From the NCBI RefSeq assembly GCF_025717535.1, contig NZ_JAJIRO010000005.1, positions 518,921-582,920 of the forward strand: a DNA stretch of 64,000 nucleotides, in the 5' to 3' direction. Source of the stretch: Paucibacter sp. Y2R2-4 (lineage in GTDB: Bacteria; Pseudomonadota; Gammaproteobacteria; Burkholderiales; Burkholderiaceae_C). Under the pieces are notes generated by a model, which worked only from the letters and a program-made list of their open reading frames with translations, searched no databases and was not told where the DNA came from. How positions within the stretch are numbered: the stretch's first letter is position 1; each line of letters begins with the position of its first letter. Below are positions 9,097 to 19,371 of this stretch, piece by piece. The translations under genes and the position numbers were made by a program.

Positions 9097-9666
9097 ATGC
9101 AGCGTCAATCAAACAATGCCAGTGGTTCAAAGAAGCGCTTCGCTGCTGCTTGGAGAGTCCTTGCTTTATTTTGTTTGGGCGCGACGCCAGGTTTTGCAGC
9201 CCCCGTGAAACAAGAAACAGCGCGCATGGCTGGACTGTCTGATCTGCAAGCTTGGCAGGCCCAGGTAATTGAGGCGGAATGTGGTTTTGCGGCCAGCATG
9301 GCCCAAGGTGATCTCCAAGCATTCGCGCGTCATTTGGGTGAGCACGCGTTGTTCTTTGGCGGCGCCCAGGTTTTGAGCGGGCGTGCCGCCGTGCTTGAGG
9401 GCTGGCGGTCCTATTTTCAAGGGGATTCAGCGCCTTTCAGTTGGGCTCCCGATCAGGTCGTTGTGGCTGCCAATGGCAGCCTTGCTCACTCCAGCGGTCT
9501 GGTGCGTGGCCCGAAGGGGGATGCAATCGCTCGGTTCCATTCGGTCTGGCGGCAAGAAGCGCCGGGCCAGTGGCGAGTTGTGGTCGATCGGGGCAGCGCG
9601 CTGAGCGAAGCCGAAAAGCTCGCTGCAGGCGTGACCACGACTGGGCCTTGCGCGCAGAATCAATGA
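9097..9666 (+). CDS. exported NTF2-like (SnoaL/DUF4440-type) protein
   Basis: A 189-residue protein with an N-terminal signal peptide (hydrophobic RVLALFCLGATPGFA, cleavage after about residue 35). A small alpha+beta cone domain follows. The pattern of an early helix (VIEAECGFAASMAQGDLQAFARHL), then GRAAVLEGWRSYF and a final strand HSVWRQEAPGQWRVVVDRGS, fits the NTF2-like superfamily. The ATG start is preferred over an in-frame TTG 30 bases upstream. There is no catalytic signature I can name; members range from isomerases to non-enzymatic proteins. It sits between a divergent binding-protein gene and the PAS protein gene, with no clear operon partner. Confidence 0.75.
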   Translation: MQRQSNNASGSKKRFAAAWRVLALFCLGATPGFAAPVKQETARMAGLSDLQAWQAQVIEAECGFAASMAQGDLQAFARHLGEHALFFGGAQVLSGRAAVLEGWRSYFQGDSAPFSWAPDQVVVAANGSLAHSSGLVRGPKGDAIARFHSVWRQEAPGQWRVVVDRGSALSEAEKLAAGVTTTGPCAQNQ

Positions 9667-9803
9667 GGGCCCACGGGGGCGTGGAAGAATAGGGCGGGTT
9701 TCAGCGATCAGTTCGGGGTATCCATCAAGGGCTGAACCGGTTACACCTGCGATAGTGAACAATCGATGCGGCCGCCGACAGGCCACCGACAAAGGAGTAG
9801 CAG

Positions 9804-10745
9804 ATGCAAGCCAAGTCAGAAGTCAGCCCCGACGCTGCGGGCGATATGGTCGCAGCACGCATGCGGGCGCTGATGGTGCGGGCGCCCATGGCGGTCGGTT
9901 TCGTCAAAGACGGACGATTCGAACTGGTCAGCGAGCATTTCAATCATCTCTTCGGACATGGGGATGAGACCGATTTGGTCGGCCAGCCGACGCGCTGTGT
10001 TTACGTTTCTGACGCGGCCCAGTTGTCGGTGCAGGAGCGCATGAGCAGCGCCTTCATCAGTGGCAAGCCGCTGGATGATGAGTTTGAATATGTGCGCCGC
10101 GATGGCAGCCGTTTTTGGGGTCGTCTGCAGGCCACTCCTGTGCTTTGGGATTCGCCGGCCGGTGAGTCGCTCTGGCTGCTCGATGATGTGACCGTGGCGC
10201 GCCAGCAGCGCATGCAGCCGACCTGGACGGCCAAGCATGATGCGCTGACCGAGTTGGCCAATCGGCGCGAGTTCGAGCGTCGCTTGGGCGAACATGTGGG
10301 CAGCCGTCGTCATGAGCCGGTGTCGGTTTTGTGGGTCGATGTCGATAAATTCACCGAGGTGGTGGCTGCCATGGGCTCGGAAGTGGGCGACCATTTCCTC
10401 TATGGCCTGGGTCAATTGCTGATCACCAAGGTGCGCGCTTCGGACTTGGTCGCGCGACTGGAGAACGACCATTTCGCGGTGCTCTTGCCCAATTGCGACC
10501 AACATTACGCCGAGATCGTGGCTGAAAAAATGCGCGCCGGCATTGCCGCCTATCGTTTGCGCTGGGGCTTGCACCGCACGCGGGTCAAGGCTTGCATTGG
10601 CGTGGTGCAGATCCAGTCCACGCTTGAAACGGTGGACGCCGTCATTGGCGCCGCTGTGCTGGCCTGTACCGAGGCCAAAGCGGCAGGTGGCGACAGCGTG
10701 CGCGTCTTCATCTCGGCCGGTGGTTTTGAGGAACTGGCGGGCTGA
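9804..10745 (+). CDS. PAS protein with catalytically degenerate GGDEF domain, candidate c-di-GMP receptor
   Basis: A 313-residue soluble protein. A PAS domain spans about residues 20-135 and a GGDEF-fold domain about 145-310 (KHDALTELANRREFERRL is the typical entry). The active-site loop reads RLENDHF at 218-224 where an active cyclase has RxGGDEF: both glycines and the catalytic glutamate are replaced, so synthesis of c-di-GMP is not expected. The RxxD inhibitory-site motif is kept (RASD, 211-214) at exactly five residues before the loop. A lost active site with a kept I-site is the known pattern of c-di-GMP receptor proteins; that role is inferred here. The ATG is preceded by AAAGGAG, a strong ribosome site. 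The next gene downstream is a flagellar-rod-like gene. Confidence 0.88.
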   Translation: MQAKSEVSPDAAGDMVAARMRALMVRAPMAVGFVKDGRFELVSEHFNHLFGHGDETDLVGQPTRCVYVSDAAQLSVQERMSSAFISGKPLDDEFEYVRRDGSRFWGRLQATPVLWDSPAGESLWLLDDVTVARQQRMQPTWTAKHDALTELANRREFERRLGEHVGSRRHEPVSVLWVDVDKFTEVVAAMGSEVGDHFLYGLGQLLITKVRASDLVARLENDHFAVLLPNCDQHYAEIVAEKMRAGIAAYRLRWGLHRTRVKACIGVVQIQSTLETVDAVIGAAVLACTEAKAAGGDSVRVFISAGGFEELAG

Positions 10746-10812
10746 GAAACGCTGTCAGGCCGGGGTAAACCCGCAATGCGTGAGGAAATGACGGGATAAA
10801 GCCCTTCTTTTC

Positions 10813-10839
10813 TAAAGTTCTGGCGCCGACTGCCGATAG
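10813..10839 (+). promoter_or_regulatory. near-consensus sigma-28 (FliA) promoter
   Basis: TAAAGTTC at 10813-10820, an 11-base spacer, then GCCGATAG at 10832-10839. The FliA consensus is TAAAGTTT-N11-GCCGATAA, so 14 of 16 element bases match with the exact spacing. It lies 44 bases before the ATG of the flagellar-rod-like gene. Confidence 0.85.
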
Positions 10840-10883
10840 CCTGGGAACAATCCAGGCATTCGCCAGCAGTTCGGAGTTTTGCC

Positions 10884-11183
10884 ATGTCCATCGGCCTGTC
10901 CACCGCCTTGTCCGGCATCTCGGTTGCCAACGAGCGCCTGCGCGCCTCGGCCAGCAATATTGCCAACAGCGGGGTGAGCGACTTCCGTCGCCAGCAGGTG
11001 GAGGCCCAGACCTTGGAGTCGGGCGGCGTCAAGGGCCAACTGCGCCAGGTCAATGCAGTGGGCAATGCGGCTGAAGCCGATATGGCCACTCAAAAGACCG
11101 CCACCTACGCTTTTGTGGCCAATCTGCGGGTGCTTCAAACTCAGTTGCAGGCCAGCGGCACGCTGCTGGATATTCACGCCTAA
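10884..11183 (+). CDS. small orphan flagellar basal-body rod-like protein
   Basis: A 99-residue protein whose N-terminus (GLSTALSGISVANERLRASA, then NIAN) carries the heptad-like hydrophobic pattern and the SNIAN motif of the FlgB/FlgC/FlgG rod and hook family. The C-terminus (ATYAFVANLRVLQTQLQASG) resembles the matching C-terminal helix. The central domains of a true rod protein are missing, so only the two coiled-coil arms are present. No other flagellar gene is in the window. A near-consensus sigma-28 promoter lies directly upstream, which places it in the late flagellar or motility regulon. It may be an accessory axial protein, a FlgC relic or a secreted regulator. Fold family is fairly sure; function is unknown. 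Confidence 0.8.
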   Translation: MSIGLSTALSGISVANERLRASASNIANSGVSDFRRQQVEAQTLESGGVKGQLRQVNAVGNAAEADMATQKTATYAFVANLRVLQTQLQASGTLLDIHA

Positions 11184-11260
11184 GTCTCTGAGCCGCTCCT
11201 CGGATCACAGTGCTTTACGTCTGCATCAACCCCTGCTTCGACGCCTCCATCAATCGCTGC

Positions 11261-13297
11261 TCATTTCAGCGGTAAATCCAGTTCCGCCAGGGTGCCCTGG
11301 CCCGCTTGGCTGCTGACATGAATGTGGCCGTGCAGCAGCTCCTCCACCAGCATACGAACGACGCTGAGCCCAAGCCCCGCGCCGACTCGGCCCATCTGTC
11401 CGCAAAAAAACGGGTCAAAGATGCGTGGTAGAGCGTCGGTGGGGATGCCGCAGCCGTTGTCTCGCAAGCCGATGCGCACGCGCCCCTCTTGTTGCAGCAA
11501 ACGAATCGTCAGTCGAGGGCTGCTCGTCTCTTTCAAGCCATGGCTGATGGCGTTGTCCAGCAGCTCTTTCAGCACATCGCTCAGCGCATGCATGGCGCCT
11601 TGCATGGGCAAGGCATCGGGGATGTCGAACAGGCAAATGATGCCGCGCTCGTTCAGCCGCGGCTGCTCATGGGCCAAGGTGTCGCGCAGCAGTTGGCACA
11701 GGTCAAAGTCCTGCGCCACTTCTTGCGCGCTGTCCAAAGACAATGCCTTCAGGCGTTGCACCAGCACCGCAGCGCTCTCGAGCGAGCGCTCCACCAAGGC
11801 GGAGCACTGACTCAACGAAGCGGCGGTTTCGCTGAGGGCCTGGCGCCTGATTTGCCCATCGCGCAGCCAGTGGTGCAATTCGGTGGCGCGATCATGGATG
11901 ACCGAGGCGCCCATGCGTGCGTTGCCGAGTGGCGTGTTCAACTCATGCGCCATGCCGACGACAACTCGGCCTAAGGCCAGCTGCTTTTCTTGCTGCATGA
12001 CGGTGCGCAGCGCCAATTCCAACTCTTGGGTGCGGGCGCTCACGCGGGCTTCCAGCGCCTCATTGGCCTCTTGAAGGGCGGCTTCTGCAGCGCGTCGGAT
12101 GCTGGCCTCGGCTTGAAGCCGGCCCATCGCTTGGCTCAACTCAGCATTGCGGGCCGCCAGTGAAAGCTCCAACTGTGTGCCTTGGCGCGTCAGCTGTTCA
12201 TTGGCCAAGCGCATGCGTTGCAGGCTGAAGACGTCTTGCATGGCCTGGGTTAAGGTGGAGGAAACGCTGCGCACCCGCTGGCGTTGCAAGCTCAGCAGGG
12301 TATGGCTGGCCTGCAAGGCGGCGTCCACGTCCCCGGCGGCTTGGCCATGCCTAGCGATGGCGCGCAAGACGTACTCGCGAACGAACTGCAGATGCTCGCC
12401 AATTTCTGCATTCACCCGGCGCTCAAAGGCGAGCAAGGCTTGCCAGTGTTCAGGGCTTCGCGCCTCCCGCCAGTCGATCAAACGTTTGGAAAACTCGACC
12501 GCCCACGGGGCTCCGGCCACTTGCGTCATCAGGCTGCTGTCGGGGCGTTCTTGAATGGCGCGCAAATGCGGCTTGGCATCCTCAGGCGCGCCTATCAGGG
12601 CCTCGATCAGAGACAGGTTCAAATGGCTGAGCAAAGCATCTTCGCGAAGACCATGGGACTCGGCCAGTTGTAGCGCGTCGTGGTGCAAAGCTCGGCAGCG
12701 CTGCCAAAGCGCAGCTTCAGGGGGCGCCAGCACTTCATCGGCGAGCACAAAGCAAGCCGTCGCGCCGGTATTGAGTAAGCGGTGCAAGGCGCCGACCGGA
12801 AACGAGGCGCGTTGCGGCAGCAGGCTGTCCAGCAATTGCAGCAGGTCCTCATACATCTCGGCCGCCGCCATGATGCGGCCACGTGAGGCATGGAATTCCA
12901 AGCCCAATTTGGGCTTGCCCGCCTTGCCGGTCAACTCGGAGGCGCGTTCCAAGCTGCTGAGTGCCCCGTGGTGCAAGCGCATGCGGGACTGCAGCAGTGC
13001 CAAGCAATTCAGGGCGACGGCTTCGATCAAAGGGTCATCAGGCAGCAGGGCCGCTTGCTCGGCCAGATGGAGCGACTGCTCCAGCCAGGCCATCCCCATC
13101 AGGCTGGCATCGGACTGCAGCCGCCACTGAAGGCGCAAGACACCGACCAAGAGCGTGTCGTTGGGATGCAACTCCTCGCTTTCCAGGCGGGTCAAGACTT
13201 GGTCGGCGGCGACCAACTCCATGCTCGTCATCAAGGACTGGACTTGCTCCAACCCTTCGCGAGCATTGACCTGCTGCACAGAGATCTTCATCGGCAT
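11261..13297 (-). CDS. cytoplasmic sensor histidine kinase with TPR-like N-terminus
   Basis: A 678-residue histidine kinase without transmembrane segments. Residues 1-360 are helical repeats of TPR type, about 365-440 form a coiled coil rich in Glu, Ala and Arg, and the transmitter follows. The phosphoacceptor is His451 in GMAHELNTPLGN. The ATPase boxes are LLDNAISHGL (N), RDNGCGIP (G1), IFDPFF (F) and GAGLGL (G2). It is intact and probably autophosphorylates. No response regulator is nearby. The TPR-like region suggests sensing of a cytoplasmic protein partner. A GCCGATAA element 34 bases upstream hints at sigma-28 control. The other two kinases in this window share the same H-box sequence. 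Confidence 0.92.
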   Translation of the reverse strand: MPMKISVQQVNAREGLEQVQSLMTSMELVAADQVLTRLESEELHPNDTLLVGVLRLQWRLQSDASLMGMAWLEQSLHLAEQAALLPDDPLIEAVALNCLALLQSRMRLHHGALSSLERASELTGKAGKPKLGLEFHASRGRIMAAAEMYEDLLQLLDSLLPQRASFPVGALHRLLNTGATACFVLADEVLAPPEAALWQRCRALHHDALQLAESHGLREDALLSHLNLSLIEALIGAPEDAKPHLRAIQERPDSSLMTQVAGAPWAVEFSKRLIDWREARSPEHWQALLAFERRVNAEIGEHLQFVREYVLRAIARHGQAAGDVDAALQASHTLLSLQRQRVRSVSSTLTQAMQDVFSLQRMRLANEQLTRQGTQLELSLAARNAELSQAMGRLQAEASIRRAAEAALQEANEALEARVSARTQELELALRTVMQQEKQLALGRVVVGMAHELNTPLGNARMGASVIHDRATELHHWLRDGQIRRQALSETAASLSQCSALVERSLESAAVLVQRLKALSLDSAQEVAQDFDLCQLLRDTLAHEQPRLNERGIICLFDIPDALPMQGAMHALSDVLKELLDNAISHGLKETSSPRLTIRLLQQEGRVRIGLRDNGCGIPTDALPRIFDPFFCGQMGRVGAGLGLSVVRMLVEELLHGHIHVSSQAGQGTLAELDLPLK

Positions 13298-13330
13298 ACC
13301 CTTCGGGATTGCGTTCCCGATGTCATGCTT

Positions 13331-13359
13331 TTATCGGCTCCCTTGCCGTGGCTTTCTTA
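13331..13359 (-). promoter_or_regulatory. possible sigma-28-type promoter for the TPR-like kinase
   Basis: On the minus strand GCCGATAA (13338-13331) is an exact FliA -10 element. The matching -35 is poor: GAAAGCCA with a 10-base spacer keeps only AAAG. It lies 34 bases before the kinase start. Confidence 0.35.
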
Positions 13360-13468
13360 CTGCCTGTTGCTGGCCTATTGTGTCGCCAAATTGAGGCCCT
13401 TCAAGGCCTGCTTGAAATCGCAGTTTGAATTGTTGGGCAATGTCGCTTGTCTGTCTTCCCCTGGCTCA

Positions 13469-13490
13469 GGGGCTCAGGGGATTGAGCCCC
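13469..13490 (-). terminator. hairpin after cpdB, possible terminator
   Basis: GGGGCTCA and TGAGCCCC form an 8-bp stem with a 6-base loop, eight bases past the cpdB stop. No T-run follows. A second stem, CCCCTG/CAGGGG at 13458-13472, overlaps it and would exclude it. Confidence 0.4.
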
Positions 13491-13497
13491 GCGCCGT

Positions 13498-15450
13498 TCA
13501 AGGCTTGAGTTCGAACAGGGCCGAGCCATCCTCGTCTTGGCGCAGCAAGCTCAAGCGGGGCAGTGCGGGCAGATGAGGAATGCCGCCCGCGCCGCTACGA
13601 AACACCAGGCGCACGCCGGGCACGGGCAGGATGCGCCAGTTGCCATCAGCACTTGGATTGAACTGCCGAGCAGAGGCCAGATAGTTCGCCACCGCTTGGC
13701 GTGTTTCATCGGGCGCGTCGACCACGATCTTGCTGGCGTTCAGTCCTGGGAAGCCGCCCCCACCATTGGCCCGGTAATTGTTGGTGACGACCAGGAAGTT
13801 GGCGCGCTCATCCAGAGGTAAGCCCTGGTAGCGCAGATTGACGATGCGATGGGCATTCGAGGCCGAGCGCCGCCCTTCGGCGTCGTAACGGGCCGCTTGG
13901 CTGACATCGATCTCGTACGTCAATCCTTCGATCATGTCGAAGTTGTAGGCGCGGAAGTCCGGGTCCAAGAGCTCTTGCTCGGGCGCGCTGCCTGGCTTGA
14001 TTTGGCGGAACTGGCCGGCCGACATTTCCAGCCATTCGCGCAGCTCGGCGCCGCTGAGCTTGAGGGCTTTGATGGTGTTGGGGTAGACGTAGAGATCCGC
14101 CACATGCTTGAGGGCCAAGGGGCCGGCGGGGATGTCTGTGTAGTTGCTCCAGCCTTGGCGGCCGCCGGACTTGAAGGGCGCGGCAGCCGACAAGAGCGGC
14201 AGCCGCTCCAAGTCCGTGCCTTGCACCGCGCGCCGTACATATTCCTTTTGCGCCTGCGCCACCAACTGCACGGAAGGGTCATCGAGCACTTGGGCGAAGT
14301 AGCTGTGAATCGGCGCGCTGGACTGGGCCACTTGGGCGCGCATATGCGCCAAGGTGTCGCCATGCTCTTTTGCAATCACATGATTCACCATGGGGTCCGC
14401 AGCGACCAGGGCGCGGCGCGACTCGCGCTGGTAGACGCCGCGCAACTCTGCATGGCTGTCGACCACCCGCCAACGACCTTGCTGGCGGCTGAGGGTCAGA
14501 TCAATCAGGCCGAGATGGTCGCCCCATCGCCCCGGCATCACCGTAGGCACGCCGTGAATGCTGCCGCGCTGCAAGTCAACGCCGGGATGCTGGGCAAATG
14601 CGGCGCTGGGGAATTCGGCATGGGCGTGGCCGAGCAGCAAGGCATCCAGACCGGGCAGCCGCGCGAGTTCGGCGGCCTTGTTCTCTGCGCCCAAGGCCTG
14701 CGGGTCTTTCTCAAAGCCGGTGTGGGCAATGGCGATGATCAGATCCGCGCCCTGGCGGCGCAGCTGTGGGATCAGCGCTTGCGCGCTCTCCACCATGTCT
14801 TGAGCGAGTAATTGACCTTGCAGATGCGGGCGGTCCCACTGCATGATTTGTGGCGGCGCTAGGCCGATCACGCCGATCTTCAAGGCTTGAGTCTTGCCCG
14901 CCTTGTCGGTGAAGCGGCGCTCCAGCAAGACATAGGGATTGAAGGCATGGCGTGGCCGGCCGGGGCCTGCCAGCATCAGGTTGGCATTCACATACGGAAA
15001 AGCAGCGCCCGCGATGGCTTGGCGCAGGAAGGGCAGACCGTAATTGAACTCGTGGTTGCCCAGATTGGCCGCGTCATAGCGCAGCAGGTTCATCACCTTG
15101 AAAGCCGGATGAATGGCGCCCTTGGGCAGCGGTTTGACCCGGGCCATCATGTCGCCCAGCGGGTTGCCTTGCAGCAAGTCGCCGTTGTCAAAGAGCAGGT
15201 TGTTCGGCGCTTGTTCGCGAGCCTGGTGGATCAGGGTGATGGTTTTGGCTAGGCCGTATTCGTCAGTCAAGCGGTCTTGGTAGTAGTCGTAGTTGAGCAG
15301 ATTCATGTGCAGATCGGTGGTCTGCAGAATGCGCAAGTTCAACTCGGAGGCCTGAGGCTTGCCGGCGAACAACACCAAAGCCAGGCCGGCAATCGCGGCG
15401 AACCGGGGCCGAAAGGCCAATTTGGGGCGGGGGCGGGGGATCGAAATCAA
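13498..15450 (-). CDS. cpdB: 2',3'-cyclic-nucleotide 2'-phosphodiesterase/3'-nucleotidase, periplasmic
   Basis: A 650-residue periplasmic enzyme that hydrolyses 2',3'-cyclic nucleotides and 3'-nucleotides for nucleoside and phosphate scavenging. A signal peptide ends near residue 34 (LVLFAGKPQASE). The calcineurin-like metallophosphatase domain has the metal motifs TTDLHMN, FDNGDLLQGNP, LGNHEFNYG, AHTGFE and GHAHAEFP. The C-terminal 5'-nucleotidase domain has the GNHE-family substrate region and TNNYRANGGGGFP. Length agrees with E. coli CpdB (647). It stands alone, downstream of nothing on its strand except a 240-base gap shared with the bkd operon. Products could feed the nucleoside salvage operon at 41-46 kb. 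Confidence 0.95.
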   Translation of the reverse strand: MISIPRPRPKLAFRPRFAAIAGLALVLFAGKPQASELNLRILQTTDLHMNLLNYDYYQDRLTDEYGLAKTITLIHQAREQAPNNLLFDNGDLLQGNPLGDMMARVKPLPKGAIHPAFKVMNLLRYDAANLGNHEFNYGLPFLRQAIAGAAFPYVNANLMLAGPGRPRHAFNPYVLLERRFTDKAGKTQALKIGVIGLAPPQIMQWDRPHLQGQLLAQDMVESAQALIPQLRRQGADLIIAIAHTGFEKDPQALGAENKAAELARLPGLDALLLGHAHAEFPSAAFAQHPGVDLQRGSIHGVPTVMPGRWGDHLGLIDLTLSRQQGRWRVVDSHAELRGVYQRESRRALVAADPMVNHVIAKEHGDTLAHMRAQVAQSSAPIHSYFAQVLDDPSVQLVAQAQKEYVRRAVQGTDLERLPLLSAAAPFKSGGRQGWSNYTDIPAGPLALKHVADLYVYPNTIKALKLSGAELREWLEMSAGQFRQIKPGSAPEQELLDPDFRAYNFDMIEGLTYEIDVSQAARYDAEGRRSASNAHRIVNLRYQGLPLDERANFLVVTNNYRANGGGGFPGLNASKIVVDAPDETRQAVANYLASARQFNPSADGNWRILPVPGVRLVFRSGAGGIPHLPALPRLSLLRQDEDGSALFELKP

Positions 15451-17998
<2,548 letters not shown>

Positions 17999-17999
<1 letters not shown>

Positions 18000-19291
18000 T
18001 GGGACAACATGTCATCAAGATGCCGGACATCGGCGAAGGCATTGTCGAAGTGGAGTTGGTGGCCTGGCGGGTGCAGGTCGGCGATCAAATTCGCGAGGAC
18101 CAGATCCTGGCCGATGTGATGACCGACAAGGCGACGGTGGAGATTCCGTCTCCGGTGCACGGCCGGGTGCTGGTCTTGGGCGGCGAGGCCGGCGAGGTGA
18201 TGCGGGTTGGCTCGGAGTTGATTCGCATCGAAGTGGACGGCGCGGGCGACTCGGCTCACGAAGAGAGCGCGGCCCCGCTTCAGTCGGCCCCTGCGCCAGC
18301 ACGCGCGGCGCCTTTGCCTTCGCCTCCGCCTGCGGTTTTGGCGCCGCCCCGCCCGGCGCCTGCGCCCGTGAAAGCGGTAGCCCCCGCGCACCGTCCTCAA
18401 GAAGTCAGTGCTAATGACAAGCCGATTGCATCGCCCTCTGTGCGCCGCCGGGCTTGGGAGTTAGGCCTGGAGCTGAGCCAGGTGCGAGCCAGCGGCCTGG
18501 GCGGGCGCATCATGCATGCGGACCTGGACCAAGCGGCCGCCCAGCCAAAGGCAAGCGCGGCGCGGCCCATCCGTGTGAGTCAAGCGGCGCTGGCCGCCGA
18601 CGAAACCCTCAAGATCACCGGCCTGCGCCGCAAGATCGCGCAGAAGATGCAGGAATCCAAACGGCGGATTCCTCACTTCAGCTATGTGGAAGAGGTGGAT
18701 GTCACCGAATTGGAATCCTTGCGCGAGCAGTTGAACCAGCGCTACGCGGCCAGCCGCGGCAAGCTGACCTTGCTACCGCTCTTGATTCGCGCCATCACGC
18801 GGGCGGCGCGCGAGTTCCCGCAGGTCAATGCGCGTCTCGATGATGATGCGGGCTTGCTGACGCGCTATCAAGCGGTTCATCTGGGTGTGGCAACCCAGAC
18901 CGATGCCGGCCTGATGGTGCCGGTCTTGCGGGATGCGCAGGCCTTGGACCTGTGGGACTGCGCGGCCGAGATTCGTCGCTTGGCAGAAGTTGCCCGCAGT
19001 GGCCGCGCCACGCGGGATGAGCTGACCGGTTCGACTCTGACCCTGACCAGCTTGGGCGCTCTGGGCGGCATCGTCACCACGCCGGTGATCAACCATCCCG
19101 AGGTGGCCATCGTGGGCGTCAACCGCATCGTCGAGCGGCCCATGATGGTCAAAGGCCAGGTGCTCGGGCGGCAGATGATGAATCTGTCTTCGTCCTTCGA
19201 TCACCGCGTGGTCGACGGCATGGTGGCGGCGCAGTTCATTCAGGCGATTCGCGCCTTGCTGGAATGCCCAGCGCTCTTGTTGCTGGAGTGA
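17999..19291 (+). CDS. bkdB: branched-chain 2-oxoacid dehydrogenase E2, dihydrolipoyl acyltransferase
   Basis: A 430-residue core subunit that transfers the acyl group from E1 to CoA. One lipoyl domain is at about 1-78 with the lipoylated Lys in TDKATVEIPSP. An Ala/Pro-rich linker covers about 85-135. An E3/E1-binding domain follows (SPSVRRRAWELGLEL, GLGGRIMHADL). The catalytic domain ends with the DHRVVDG active-site motif. Two ATG codons are possible, at 17996 and 17999; the second has better spacing to GGAG. No dihydrolipoamide dehydrogenase (lpdV) follows, so E3 must come from another locus. No bkdR-type regulator is adjacent. Confidence 0.94.
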
Positions 19292-19371
19292 GCGCGCTCG
19301 TATTCCCGCTCTTTGCCTCTCGATCTGCGGGTACCATGGCCTGAAGACCTTGGGCAAACAGTTGGGTGGCC

